From the NCBI RefSeq assembly GCF_002933875.1, contig NZ_BFAV01000153.1, positions 1 through 53,225 on the forward strand: DNA of 53,225 nucleotides, in the 5' to 3' direction. The stretch is from Desulfocucumis palustris. Lineage in GTDB: Bacteria > Bacillota > Desulfotomaculia > Desulfotomaculales > Desulfocucumaceae. Under the pieces are notes generated by a model. It was not told the origin of the DNA. It did not search any database and saw nothing but the letters and a program-made list of their open reading frames with translations. Positions within the stretch are counted from its first letter, which is position 1, and each line of letters starts with the position of its first letter. This document shows positions 8,066-15,767 of this stretch, piece by piece. The translations under genes and the position numbers were made by a program.

Positions 8066-8670
8066 TATCAACTTAATAACGGTGATGCAGTATCCTAGTC
8101 GGGAAAACTCTTTCACGAAGGCGGGGCTAAAAATCCGTCAAGGGCACATCGATGAAGTTCCTTGTGCCGGCTTTCGACGCCATCGGGGGCTGGTGCTGGG
8201 AGTTAAGGATTCAGGGCTAAATACAAAGGCATGTATGATACTCATTTGTCCAAAGGGCTATCCCTCGGGCGAATGACGTCCCTGTCTCCGGGGAGACCCG
8301 GTTTGCAGGCCAAAAGTTTGCGGCCGGGGTGTGAACCTGCATGTGGTAGACGCTGGGTGCAGAGTAGCCTGCCTTGAGGTGGCTGCGGGGGATGGTCATT
8401 CTTGAAACCGCCGCTGCAAAAGAGGCTAGGGGAGAGTTTGCCGCCAAGGAAAACTTCTAGGCTGTCCGTTTGAGAAACGGGGCGGCCCGGGGATTACAGT
8501 GCGGACTAAGTGGCAATCCGGTACCGTGGCAACACGGAGTGATTTTAAAGGGAAACCGCCCATACGGCAACGTGGGGTAATCATCTGGGAAAACCAACCG
8601 GACCTAAGCCGCAACATTTACCCGGGAGGCTGTCACTAAACCAAAGCAACTCGAAGGGGTTGCTTTTTAA
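8066..8670 (+). ncRNA. Large structured non-coding RNA of about 600 nt (possible OLE-class)
   Basis: A free-standing plus-strand transcription unit: strong promoter, no credible reading frame with a ribosome site, and an intrinsic terminator at 8643-8668. It contains many clean hairpins: GGCACA/TGTGCC (about 8140-8170), GTCTCC/GGAGAC (about 8284-8297), CCGTTT-GAG-AAACGG (about 8465-8480), and two GNRA-capped stems, CCGTG-GCAA-CACGG (about 8523-8536) and CCCATACG-GCAA-CGTGGG (about 8559-8576). The region near 8090-8105 can pair with the region near 8620-8636, closing the molecule. Large size, end pairing and GNRA loops are hallmarks of ornate RNAs. The length matches OLE RNA, which occurs in related anaerobic Firmicutes, but I cannot confirm the class, and OLE usually sits in a different gene neighbourhood. 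Confidence 0.7.
8643..8668 (+). terminator. Terminator of the large RNA
   Basis: AAAGCAAC and GTTGCTTT form a stem followed by TT on the plus strand, ending the large RNA. Confidence 0.75.
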
Positions 8671-8685
8671 AATTCTTCTTTATAT

Positions 8686-8720
8686 AAAAAACCGGCCTGG
8701 ATTTACAGGCCGGTTTTTTT
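8686..8720 (-). terminator. Terminator of the rplU-rpmA operon
   Basis: AAAAACCGGCCTG and CAGGCCGGTTTTT form a strong stem with T-runs on both strands, just after the rpmA stop. It also insulates the convergent RNA gene. Confidence 0.85.
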
Positions 8721-8722
8721 TG

Positions 8723-8995
8723 TTACATTACAGCTTCAGCGGCTCCGGGGTTAACCGCAACTTCTTTTTTATCCTTGCCCTTGGTTCTAAAAGATACAAC
8801 TCCATCCACCTTGGCAAACAAGGTGTCGTCTGAACCGATGCCAACGTTGGCGCCGGGATATATCCTGGTGCCGCGCTGGCGCACCAGGATGGAGCCGGCT
8901 GTTACAAACTGGCCGTCCGCCCTTTTAACACCAAGCATTTTGGGCTTTGAGTCCCTGCCGTTCCTGGAGCTACCTACACCTTTCTTATGAGCCAT
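8723..8995 (-). CDS. rpmA: Ribosomal protein L27
   Basis: A 90-aa large-subunit ribosomal protein near the peptidyl-transferase centre. It begins directly with [16 protein letters not shown] and contains [15 protein letters not shown], all typical. Most Firmicutes L27 proteins carry an N-terminal extension of about nine residues ending near FFASKKG that is cut off by the cysteine protease Prp (YsxB). Here the extension is absent, and the ysxB gene normally found between rplU and rpmA is absent too; the two genes are only about 20 nt apart. Confidence 0.97.
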   Translation of the reverse strand: MAHKKGVGSSRNGRDSKPKMLGVKRADGQFVTAGSILVRQRGTRIYPGANVGIGSDDTLFAKVDGVVSFRTKGKDKKEVAVNPGAAEAVM

Positions 8996-9015
8996 GTTAT
9001 TCCCACCTCCAAATA

Positions 9016-9327
9016 TCAGGCGTTTATTTTTTCCACCGTCACCTGGGTAAAGGACTGGCGGTGGCCTTTTTTACGCCGGTAATTTTTCTTGGCCTTGTAC
9101 TTGAAAACTATTATTTTCTTGCCCCTGCCGTGGCGAACCACCTTGAGCTGCACGGTGGCGCCTTCCACCACGGGGCTGCCCAGCTTTAAGTCGCCGTCTT
9201 TTTGCACCGCCAGAACCCGGTCGATGGCTACGGTTTCACCAGGTTCGTTGTGCAGTTTCTCAATGTAGAGGGTGTCCCCCTCCTGGACGCGGAACTGTTT
9301 ACCGCCTGTTTCAATAATGGCGTACAC
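9016..9327 (-). CDS. rplU: Ribosomal protein L21
   Basis: A 103-aa large-subunit ribosomal protein, with the start [18 protein letters not shown] and the basic segment [16 protein letters not shown] that binds 23S rRNA. Length and sequence are normal. The start is GTG at 9327, about 10 nt after GGGGGAGG. It is first in the rplU-rpmA operon and preceded by an L21 leader element and promoter. Confidence 0.97.
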   Translation of the reverse strand: MYAIIETGGKQFRVQEGDTLYIEKLHNEPGETVAIDRVLAVQKDGDLKLGSPVVEGATVQLKVVRHGRGKKIIVFKYKAKKNYRRKKGHRQSFTQVTVEKINA

Positions 9328-9339
9328 TAAAAATTAACC

Positions 9340-9440
9340 TCCCCCATAATTAGGACTCGCCGGAATTCAGGTACGGAAAAAAGCATCCGTTTTTGGGCGA
9401 CCCGTTCCGAGCGGTGGTATCAGGCAATAATACCTACAAT
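9340..9440 (-). promoter_or_regulatory. Ribosomal protein L21 leader RNA
   Basis: The transcribed leader between the promoter and rplU contains CCGCTCGGAACGGGTC and, further on, CGGCGAGTCCTAAT. This is the pattern I associate with the Firmicutes L21 leader, which autoregulates the operon. Identification is from memory of the motif. Confidence 0.55.
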
Positions 9441-9445
9441 ATAGT

Positions 9446-9473
9446 ATTTTAACACAACAACCATTTTTGTCAA
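9446..9473 (-). promoter_or_regulatory. rplU-rpmA promoter
   Basis: Minus-strand TTGACA (9468-9473), 16-bp spacer and TAAAAT (9446-9451), immediately upstream of the L21 leader. Confidence 0.75.
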
Positions 9474-9491
9474 GAAAGAGGTATTATAATG

Positions 9492-11177
9492 TTATTTTAT
9501 CAATCTCGCCTTGGCATAGGTTCTATAAACCTTGGTTACCTCCACCGGCACTGATTCCCCCACCAGTGAACCGGCCCCTTCTATGTCCAGTATAAAACCG
9601 TCAACCCGGGCTATGCCGTCATGAATATTAGTCACGTGGGGTTCCTCCACCCTGACCTCCAGCACCTGTCCGGGCTGGACCGCCAGGGTCTGGGCCTGGA
9701 TATCGGACTTATCATAGGACGGCCGCACAGAAACGGACTCAATATGCTGCCCCTGGGACCCGCGAATGTATACGTTTTTACCTGTGCGCTGCTCCAGTTC
9801 CCTTAAATTTGCCCCGCCGCTGCCGATAAGACGGGCCGCCACCAGGGGATTGGCCTCCACCAGAATGGTTTCCGCCGTGGTCTGGCGGGCCATCTGGTAA
9901 ATCTGGTTTTTAAAATGGATGCCCACTGTTTCCTCGGACAGCACCTTGCCCCTTCCCTCGCAATAAGGGCATGGCCGCTGCATTACTTCACCCAGGCTGG
10001 GGCGGACCTTTTTCCGGGTCATCTCCACCAGCCCCAACTGGGTTATGCCCAGTATATTGGTTTTTGTTTTATCCTTTTTAATCTCCTCTTCCAGCACCTG
10101 CAGCACCTGCTGGCGGTGTTCCTCTTTCAGCATATCTATAAAGTCCACTATAATTATGCCGCCGATGTTGCGCAGCCGGAGCTGCCGGGCAATCTCCACC
10201 GCCGCGTCCAGATTGGTTCGCAGCACGGTGTCTTCCAGGTTGGTGGAACCCACAAACTTGCCGGTGTTCACGTCTATGGCCGACAGGGCTTCAGCCTGGT
10301 CAATAACGATATAGCCGCCGCACTTAAGCCATACCTTTCGTTTAAGGGCCTTGTCCAGTTCCTGGTCTATTCCGTAATCACGAAAAATATCGTCCCGTTC
10401 TTCAAGCACAACTTTGAATTTCAGTCTTGATCCGGTAATATCCAGCAGATCCAATATTTTTTCATACTCGTAGCGGGAGTCAATGGTCAGCCGGTCCACA
10501 TCCTCGGTAAAAACGTCTCTTAATATGCGCTGAATAAGCTCCAGGTCCCTGTGCAACAGATTTGGCACAGGTCCGTGTCCCGCCCTCTGTACAATTTTTT
10601 TCCAAAGCTTATTAAGCAGAGCTATATCCTGGGCCAGATCCTCCCCGTCGACGCCTTCGGCCACAGTCCTGACAATTACCCCCATGCCCTCGGGCTTCAC
10701 CCGCCCCGCCAGCTCTTTAAGCCTTTCCCTTTCCTTTTCGTTCTCTATCCGGCGGGATATGCCGATATAGTCCACCGTGGGCATCAATACCAGGTACCGG
10801 CCGGGCAGGGTTATATGAGTGGTCACCCTTGGCCCCTTGGTCCCAATGGGTTCCTTCACTATCTGAACAATAATCTCCTGGCCGTGTTTTAAAATGTCGC
10901 ATATATTGGCGCCCAGGGCTGAGCTTGAGCCCTGGCCGTCAGGCGAGCGGGCGGGCATGGCGTCCTCAACATATAAGAAAGCGTTTTTCTCCAGGCCGAT
11001 ATCCACGAAGGCAGCCTGCATGCCGGGAAGCACATTTTCCACCCTGCCCTTGTATATGTTCCCCACCAGGCGCTGATTTACCGAACGTTCGATGAATATT
11101 TCCACCGGCACCCTGTCCTCCAGCATTGCCGCCCTGGTTTCCTCATCGCCCACATTAATTACTATTTCTCTAAACAT
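9492..11177 (-). CDS. rng: Ribonuclease G/E with C-terminal TRAM domain
   Basis: Endoribonuclease for RNA decay and rRNA processing, 561 aa. The S1 RNA-binding domain spans about residues 35-120 (GNIYKGRVENVLPGMQAAFVD). The catalytic domain carries SAIDVNTGKF and IIIVDFIDM with the metal-binding acidic residues, and the zinc-link CPYCEGRGKV lies near residue 400. After the nuclease core there is a further domain at about 495-561 (QPGQVLEVRVEEPH through GIARVDGFILDIEGAGSLVG) that reads as a TRAM RNA-binding domain. It follows the radical SAM and DUF2344 genes. Start ATG at 11177 has only a weak SD. Confidence 0.92.
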   Translation of the reverse strand: MFREIVINVGDEETRAAMLEDRVPVEIFIERSVNQRLVGNIYKGRVENVLPGMQAAFVDIGLEKNAFLYVEDAMPARSPDGQGSSSALGANICDILKHGQEIIVQIVKEPIGTKGPRVTTHITLPGRYLVLMPTVDYIGISRRIENEKERERLKELAGRVKPEGMGVIVRTVAEGVDGEDLAQDIALLNKLWKKIVQRAGHGPVPNLLHRDLELIQRILRDVFTEDVDRLTIDSRYEYEKILDLLDITGSRLKFKVVLEERDDIFRDYGIDQELDKALKRKVWLKCGGYIVIDQAEALSAIDVNTGKFVGSTNLEDTVLRTNLDAAVEIARQLRLRNIGGIIIVDFIDMLKEEHRQQVLQVLEEEIKKDKTKTNILGITQLGLVEMTRKKVRPSLGEVMQRPCPYCEGRGKVLSEETVGIHFKNQIYQMARQTTAETILVEANPLVAARLIGSGGANLRELEQRTGKNVYIRGSQGQHIESVSVRPSYDKSDIQAQTLAVQPGQVLEVRVEEPHVTNIHDGIARVDGFILDIEGAGSLVGESVPVEVTKVYRTYAKARLIK

Positions 11178-11232
11178 AAACTAACCTGCCTCAAATAAAT
11201 ACATATAATTAATTATAATAAAGAATGCAATA

Positions 11233-11955
11233 TTATTCTTCCTTTTTTTGCAAAACTGATTCAAGGGAACTTCCTCCCGGGCCGTAAAGAGCTTCCCGGG
11301 AAATATAAACACCGTATTCAGCCACCGGGAGTCCGCAGTGGCCTGTGAAGGCCGATACCACCTCGTCCGGCCTTATGTTGCCCGTACTGCCGGTTTTAAT
11401 AACCATTTCCAACACCGCGCTGTTTTCCTGCAAACTCTCCAATTCCAAACGGAATATCCCCTTACGTATATCGCAGTATTTTTCTTTTCCATCCTTGGAC
11501 TTTCTGACCACGGATACCCCGGGCAAGGACAGGAAGTGGGATATGCATGAAGCAATCCGCCCAAAATCAATCTCCGGCTGGAAATCAATTTGCACTTTAT
11601 ATCTGGCGCTGTCAATCAGGGCCATAATTGCCGGGGCATTGTCCACCATTCTGAAAGAACGGAGCACAGCAATACCCCCGGGCAGGGCGAGGTTTAATTT
11701 CTCCTCAATTTCAGCCGGGCTGAGTTCCGAAACCAGTTCAATTTCCATGTATTCCTCCCTGCCGGGAATCCCCACCGGAAGCGGACAGCCGAAGCTGAAT
11801 TTGGGGTGGGGGTTAAAGCCCTGGGAAAAGGCCACCGGCAATCCGGCCCGCCGTATTGCCCGCTCAAAGGTTCTTACCATGTCCAGATGGGATATGAAAC
11901 GGGCCGGACCTTCCTTGCTATAGCAAATTCCGTAATGGGTCAAAGTTATGGTCAC
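11233..11955 (-). CDS. DUF2344 radical-SAM-linked protein
   Basis: A 240-aa protein of the family linked to radical SAM proteins (TIGR03936 type), recognised by ARFISHLDMVRTFERAIRRAGLPVAFSQGFNPHPK. Biochemical function is unknown. It overlaps the end of the upstream radical SAM gene by 38 nt in another frame, so translation is probably coupled. The GTG at 11955 lies directly against GGGAGG; a TTG at 11943 would have better spacing, so the exact start is uncertain. In several Clostridia the two proteins are fused, which supports joint action. Confidence 0.88.
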   Translation of the reverse strand: MTITLTHYGICYSKEGPARFISHLDMVRTFERAIRRAGLPVAFSQGFNPHPKFSFGCPLPVGIPGREEYMEIELVSELSPAEIEEKLNLALPGGIAVLRSFRMVDNAPAIMALIDSARYKVQIDFQPEIDFGRIASCISHFLSLPGVSVVRKSKDGKEKYCDIRKGIFRLELESLQENSAVLEMVIKTGSTGNIRPDEVVSAFTGHCGLPVAEYGVYISREALYGPGGSSLESVLQKKEE

Positions 11956-13792
11956 CTCCCGGCAATTCAGGCTTTATCTCCAGCGCCGGGCAAAGCCCGC
12001 ATCCCGGGCACCTGCCGGCCCTGCAGTCGGGAGTCGCCGTACCCTGCATGGCCTTTTTATGCTCCCGGATCAGATACTTTTTATCCACCCCTGTCTCTAT
12101 ATGGTCCCAGGGCAGAACATCCTCATAAGAAAAGCGCCTGTAGGCGTATTCAGCGGGATCCATCCCGTTTTCCCGAAAGGCCTGATGCCACAGGTCGTAA
12201 TTAAACAGCTCCGACCAGCCGTCAAATCTGGCTCCCAGCTTCCAGGCCCGTTCCACCACCGGTACCAGCCTGCGGTCTCCCCGGGCCAGCACGGCTTCTA
12301 TAAAACTTGTTTCCGGGTCATGCCAGTTGAATGATATTTTGCGTTCCTTTTTCAACTTCTCCTTGAGATATGACTGCTTTCTTTTCAGTTCTCCCAGACT
12401 GTCCTGGGGCTCCCACTGAAAAGCCGTATGGGCCTTGGGAACGTAGGAGGAGGCGCTGACCGTAACTTTCAGCCTGCCCTTGGATACATTGCATTTTAAA
12501 CCCGCCTGCAATACCTTCACGGCCAAATGGGCAATACCGTCCAGATCCTCATCCCTTTCGCCAGGCAGACCTATCATAAAATAAAGCTTTACGGCGTGCC
12601 ATCCGGCTTGAAATGACGCGGACACGGCATCCAGCAAATTTTCCTCGGTTACCCCCTTGTTGATAACATCCCTCATACGCTGGGTACCTGCTTCAGGAGC
12701 AAAGGTCAGGCTTGAGCGCCTCACTCTCTGCACCTCTTTGGCCAGATCCACGGAGAAGGCGTCCACCCTCAGGGAGGGCAAGGAAATGCCAACCCCTTTA
12801 TGCTCCAGGCGGTTTAACAGCTCCGTGACCAGGGGCTTTATCCTGGTGTAATCGGCGGTACTCAAAGAAGTAAGAGATATTTCATCGTGCCCGGTACTGC
12901 CGACCATGTCCTCCGCCTGGCGGACCAGGGTTTCCGGAGTTTTTTCCCTTACAGGGCGATATATCACTCCGGCCTGGCAAAAACGGCAGCCCCTGGTACA
13001 CCCTCTCAACACCTCCAGCATTATCCGGTCGTGTACCACACCCATATAAGGCACCACCGGTTTTTGCGGGAAAGGGGCGCCGTCAAAATCGGACACCACC
13101 CTTTTTACCACCTTTTCCGGGGCGCCGGGCTCCACAGCCAGGGAGGAAACGGAACCATCGGAAAAATATTGAATATGGTACAGGGAGGGCACGTAAACTC
13201 CCCTTATACCTGCCATAGCCTTTAACAAATCCAGCCGGCTCTTGCCTTTTGAGACTTTATACAAATCAATTATTTCACCGATGATTTCTTCCCCTTCTCC
13301 TATAATGAAGGCGTCCGCAAAATCAGCCAGGGGTTCCGGGTTAAAAGCGCAGGGACCGCCGGCTATAACCAGCGGATGGTTCCGGTTCCGCCGGGAGGAC
13401 CTCAGGGGCAGACCGGCAAGATCCAGCATATTTAACAGATTCGTAAAGGTCATCTCATATTGCAAAGTAAAGGCGATAATATCGAAATCCCCCAGAGGCC
13501 GGCGGGATTCCAGGCTGAAGAGAGGTATGCCGCCTTTTCTAAGCACCTTCTCCATATCAACCCAGGGCGCGAAAACCCGTTCCATCAACGCGTCCCCGCG
13601 GGTGTTCACCACGTGGTACAATATCTGCAAGCCCAGGTGGGACATGCCAACCTCGTAAACATCGGGAAAGGCGAAGGCTATTTTTACATCAATGTCGTGC
13701 CATTCCTTAACAACGGCATTCCATTCCCCGCCCGTATAACGGGCGGGCTTTTGAACATGGGGAAGTATTTTTTCCAGGGTACGCTGCATCAT
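11918..13792 (-). CDS. B12-binding-type radical SAM protein (TIGR03960-like)
   Basis: A 624-aa radical SAM enzyme of unknown substrate. The N-terminal part resembles a cobalamin-binding-like domain (FAFPDVYEVGMSHLGLQILYH). The radical SAM core follows, with cluster motif RGCTRGCRFCQAG (CxxxCxxC) near residue 265 and VDAFSVDLAKEVQ. The C terminus is cysteine-rich (DCRAGRCPGCGLCP), suggesting another metal site. The SD AGGAGG at 13824-13829 is separated from the ATG at 13792 by a perfect 7-bp hairpin (13796-13815). It is first in an operon with DUF2344 and rng, so a role in RNA or ribosome modification is possible but unproven. Confidence 0.9.
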   Translation of the reverse strand: MMQRTLEKILPHVQKPARYTGGEWNAVVKEWHDIDVKIAFAFPDVYEVGMSHLGLQILYHVVNTRGDALMERVFAPWVDMEKVLRKGGIPLFSLESRRPLGDFDIIAFTLQYEMTFTNLLNMLDLAGLPLRSSRRNRNHPLVIAGGPCAFNPEPLADFADAFIIGEGEEIIGEIIDLYKVSKGKSRLDLLKAMAGIRGVYVPSLYHIQYFSDGSVSSLAVEPGAPEKVVKRVVSDFDGAPFPQKPVVPYMGVVHDRIMLEVLRGCTRGCRFCQAGVIYRPVREKTPETLVRQAEDMVGSTGHDEISLTSLSTADYTRIKPLVTELLNRLEHKGVGISLPSLRVDAFSVDLAKEVQRVRRSSLTFAPEAGTQRMRDVINKGVTEENLLDAVSASFQAGWHAVKLYFMIGLPGERDEDLDGIAHLAVKVLQAGLKCNVSKGRLKVTVSASSYVPKAHTAFQWEPQDSLGELKRKQSYLKEKLKKERKISFNWHDPETSFIEAVLARGDRRLVPVVERAWKLGARFDGWSELFNYDLWHQAFRENGMDPAEYAYRRFSYEDVLPWDHIETGVDKKYLIREHKKAMQGTATPDCRAGRCPGCGLCPALEIKPELPGGDHNFDPLRNLL

Positions 13793-13795
13793 TTT

Positions 13796-13815
13796 CCCGG
13801 TTGTTAAAAACCGGG
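13796..13815 (-). promoter_or_regulatory. Hairpin between SD and start codon of the radical SAM gene
   Basis: CCCGGTT and AACCGGG pair around a 6-nt loop, placed between AGGAGG and ATG. Without folding the SD-start distance is about 31 nt; with folding it drops to about 11 nt. Confidence 0.55.
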
Positions 13816-13947
13816 AGTGTTCGCCTCCTTTATAGCGCTTATATATATATTATAACCTAAAGGACAACCGGTAAATTATTCCTATGCATTATATTCTACG
13901 GGAAATGGGAAAAACCTGTGTTAAATTGCTCTTTCCTTTAATTATAA

Positions 13948-13978
13948 AGGGCGGCCCATTCATTATACGGGCCACCCT
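13948..13978 (-). terminator. Terminator downstream of the NYN gene
   Basis: AGGGCGGCCC and GGGCCACCCT pair with one A-C mismatch on the plus strand (G-T wobble on the minus strand); the minus-strand stem is followed by TTATAATT. Confidence 0.55.
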
Positions 13979-14023
13979 GCCGGTACATTTATCAAACCCT
14001 GAAACATTTATTGCACTGTCATT

Positions 14024-14779
14024 TTATCCCGACTTTTTCAGCCGGTCAGAACCGCAGCTGCGAATAATATTAACCGGAATGTCATTCCTGACAATCTTAA
14101 GCTGTTCCAGTTCTCCGGAGTCTATCAGCTTGTTCATCGCCCCAATTATTTTCTTCTGGTAGAAATCCCTGTGTTCCACGGGAACATTTAAATTTTCAAC
14201 ATAGGCGTGGGCCGTCCTGATAAAGGTCAAATACCTGTAACGCTCCTCCTGGGCGGAAATAAACTTTTTCAAATGCACCAGATCCACTTCATATTCAAAA
14301 CCTGATATTTCTATAACATCCTCTTTCCCCGCGGCCATCTGCAACTCCCGGCTGATGGAGCCCCTGACGCCCGCCACCACTACCTTTTTGCCGTCCCTGA
14401 TCTTCATCCTGGCCACAATATTTGAAAAATGGCCGTCTCCGGTAGCCAGCACCACTGTCTGCACATCCCTGTTTTCTTCCTTGAAAACGAATAAGTCCTC
14501 CAGAATCTTAAAGTCGGTAAAGGATTTTTCCTTACCTCCCACCAGCTCGGTCCTGGTATGCACCGCCTCGAAGCTGGCGGCTCTGAGTTTGGGTACTTCT
14601 CCCTTGATATATACGTTTTTTTCAAAATCTCCGTAAGCCCTGGCAAAGGTTATCTGGCCGTAATCCAGGGCTATATTTATCAATTCCATGGGGTCCGGCT
14701 GACACTGAAATTTGTTGTGCATACTGTAAAAAAGATTCTCATAATCCACGAACAGCGCCACTTTAGGTTTAAGGTCCAA
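14024..14779 (-). CDS. NYN domain (LabA/PIN-like) protein
   Basis: A 251-aa protein. The N-terminal ~165 residues form a NYN domain, a PIN-like nuclease fold: FVDYENLFYS holds the first acidic residue, then KSFTDFKILEDL, then VVLATGDGHFSNIV with the second acidic cluster, and KVVVAGVRG. The C-terminal ~80 residues look like a helical winged domain that may bind RNA. Members are thought to act as RNases, but the substrate here is unknown. The start is TTG at 14779 with AGGAGG 8 nt upstream. It is monocistronic and divergent from the two-component system. Confidence 0.85.
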   Translation of the reverse strand: MDLKPKVALFVDYENLFYSMHNKFQCQPDPMELINIALDYGQITFARAYGDFEKNVYIKGEVPKLRAASFEAVHTRTELVGGKEKSFTDFKILEDLFVFKEENRDVQTVVLATGDGHFSNIVARMKIRDGKKVVVAGVRGSISRELQMAAGKEDVIEISGFEYEVDLVHLKKFISAQEERYRYLTFIRTAHAYVENLNVPVEHRDFYQKKIIGAMNKLIDSGELEQLKIVRNDIPVNIIRSCGSDRLKKSG

Positions 14780-14950
14780 CTATTTCACCTCCTACCTAAA
14801 GTATTGTTGTTTATCCGTTATAATTATACGTGCCGGAACATTAGTAACCATTTGCAAGGATGACATAAAATGAGATATAGGATTGCAGGGGGTATTCGTG
14901 TTCGGCCCTGTCACCCACAGGGGATAGGCCACAGCCTCCAACCAGTCAGT

Positions 14951-14974
14951 TCTTTAATCTTAAGAAAATCTTAA
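14951..14974 (+). promoter_or_regulatory. Direct repeats, likely response-regulator boxes
   Basis: TCTTAA occurs at 14958-14963 and 14969-14974 (11-bp period), preceded by TCTTTAA at 14951-14957. Such a direct-repeat spacing suits an OmpR-family dimer, so the downstream regulator may control itself. Confidence 0.5.
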
Positions 14975-15071
14975 AATTTTTATCAAGTATTTTGTAAAAA
15001 CAACCTGCCAGAATTATTTAAAAGGCGGGTGATTTAATTGTAATGAGAAAAAATTTAGCGGGAGGAGCTTA

Positions 15072-15767
15072 ATGGAAAAACTGAATGTGCTGGTTTGCGA
15101 CGATGATACGGCTATAGTTGAGGCTTTAGAAATATATTTAAAGCAGGAGAACTATGGTGTAGTAAAAGCCCATACAGGGACACAGGCACTGAAGGCATTG
15201 TCCGAGCAGAAAATTCACCTGGTGCTGTTGGATATAATGATGCCTGAGCTGGATGGACTTTCAACGACAATTAAAATTCGTGAAGAACTAAATATTCCTA
15301 TTATAATATTATCCGCAAAATCAGAGGATACGGATAAAATTACCGGACTGAACTTTGGTGCTGACGATTATGTGACAAAGCCCTTTAATCCTCTGGAATT
15401 AATGGCAAGAGTCAAATCACAAATGCGCCGTTATACGGCGCTGGGCAGTTTGGTCTCTAAAAGCGGCCTTCTAAAATCGGGCAGCCTGGAACTTGATACG
15501 GAAGCCAAAGAACTGCGGGTGGACGGGGAAGCCATCAAGCTGACCGCCACTGAATACGGCATTATGCTGTTTCTTATGAAGAATATGGGCCATGTTTTTT
15601 CAACCGAACAAATATATGAGCACGTCTGGAATGAACCGTCTTATTCCGCGGAAAATACCGTTCCGGTACATATAAGACGCATTAGGGAAAAAATAGAAAT
15701 AAACCCTAGGGAGCCCAAATATTTAAAGGTGGTATGGGGAATTGGATACAAAATTGAAAAATATTAA
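15072..15767 (+). CDS. OmpR-family response regulator
   Basis: A 231-aa DNA-binding response regulator. The receiver domain has the acidic pocket CDDD, phosphoacceptor Asp54 in LVLLDIMMPEL, LSAK and KPF. The C-terminal winged helix (about 135-231) ends VVWGIGYKIEKY, as in VanR/PhoB proteins. Start ATG follows GGGAGGAG. Its last 26 nt overlap the sensor kinase gene, so the two are translationally coupled. No transporter or resistance gene is adjacent, so the target is unknown. Confidence 0.95.
   Translation: MEKLNVLVCDDDTAIVEALEIYLKQENYGVVKAHTGTQALKALSEQKIHLVLLDIMMPELDGLSTTIKIREELNIPIIILSAKSEDTDKITGLNFGADDYVTKPFNPLELMARVKSQMRRYTALGSLVSKSGLLKSGSLELDTEAKELRVDGEAIKLTATEYGIMLFLMKNMGHVFSTEQIYEHVWNEPSYSAENTVPVHIRRIREKIEINPREPKYLKVVWGIGYKIEKY

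Noticed and set aside
8066..8670. RNase P RNA, SRP RNA, tmRNA, cobalamin riboswitch or group I/II intron for the large RNA
   Set aside because: The signature sequences of these classes that I know (for example the RNase P core, intron domain V, the B12 box) are not seen, and no intron-encoded protein is present.
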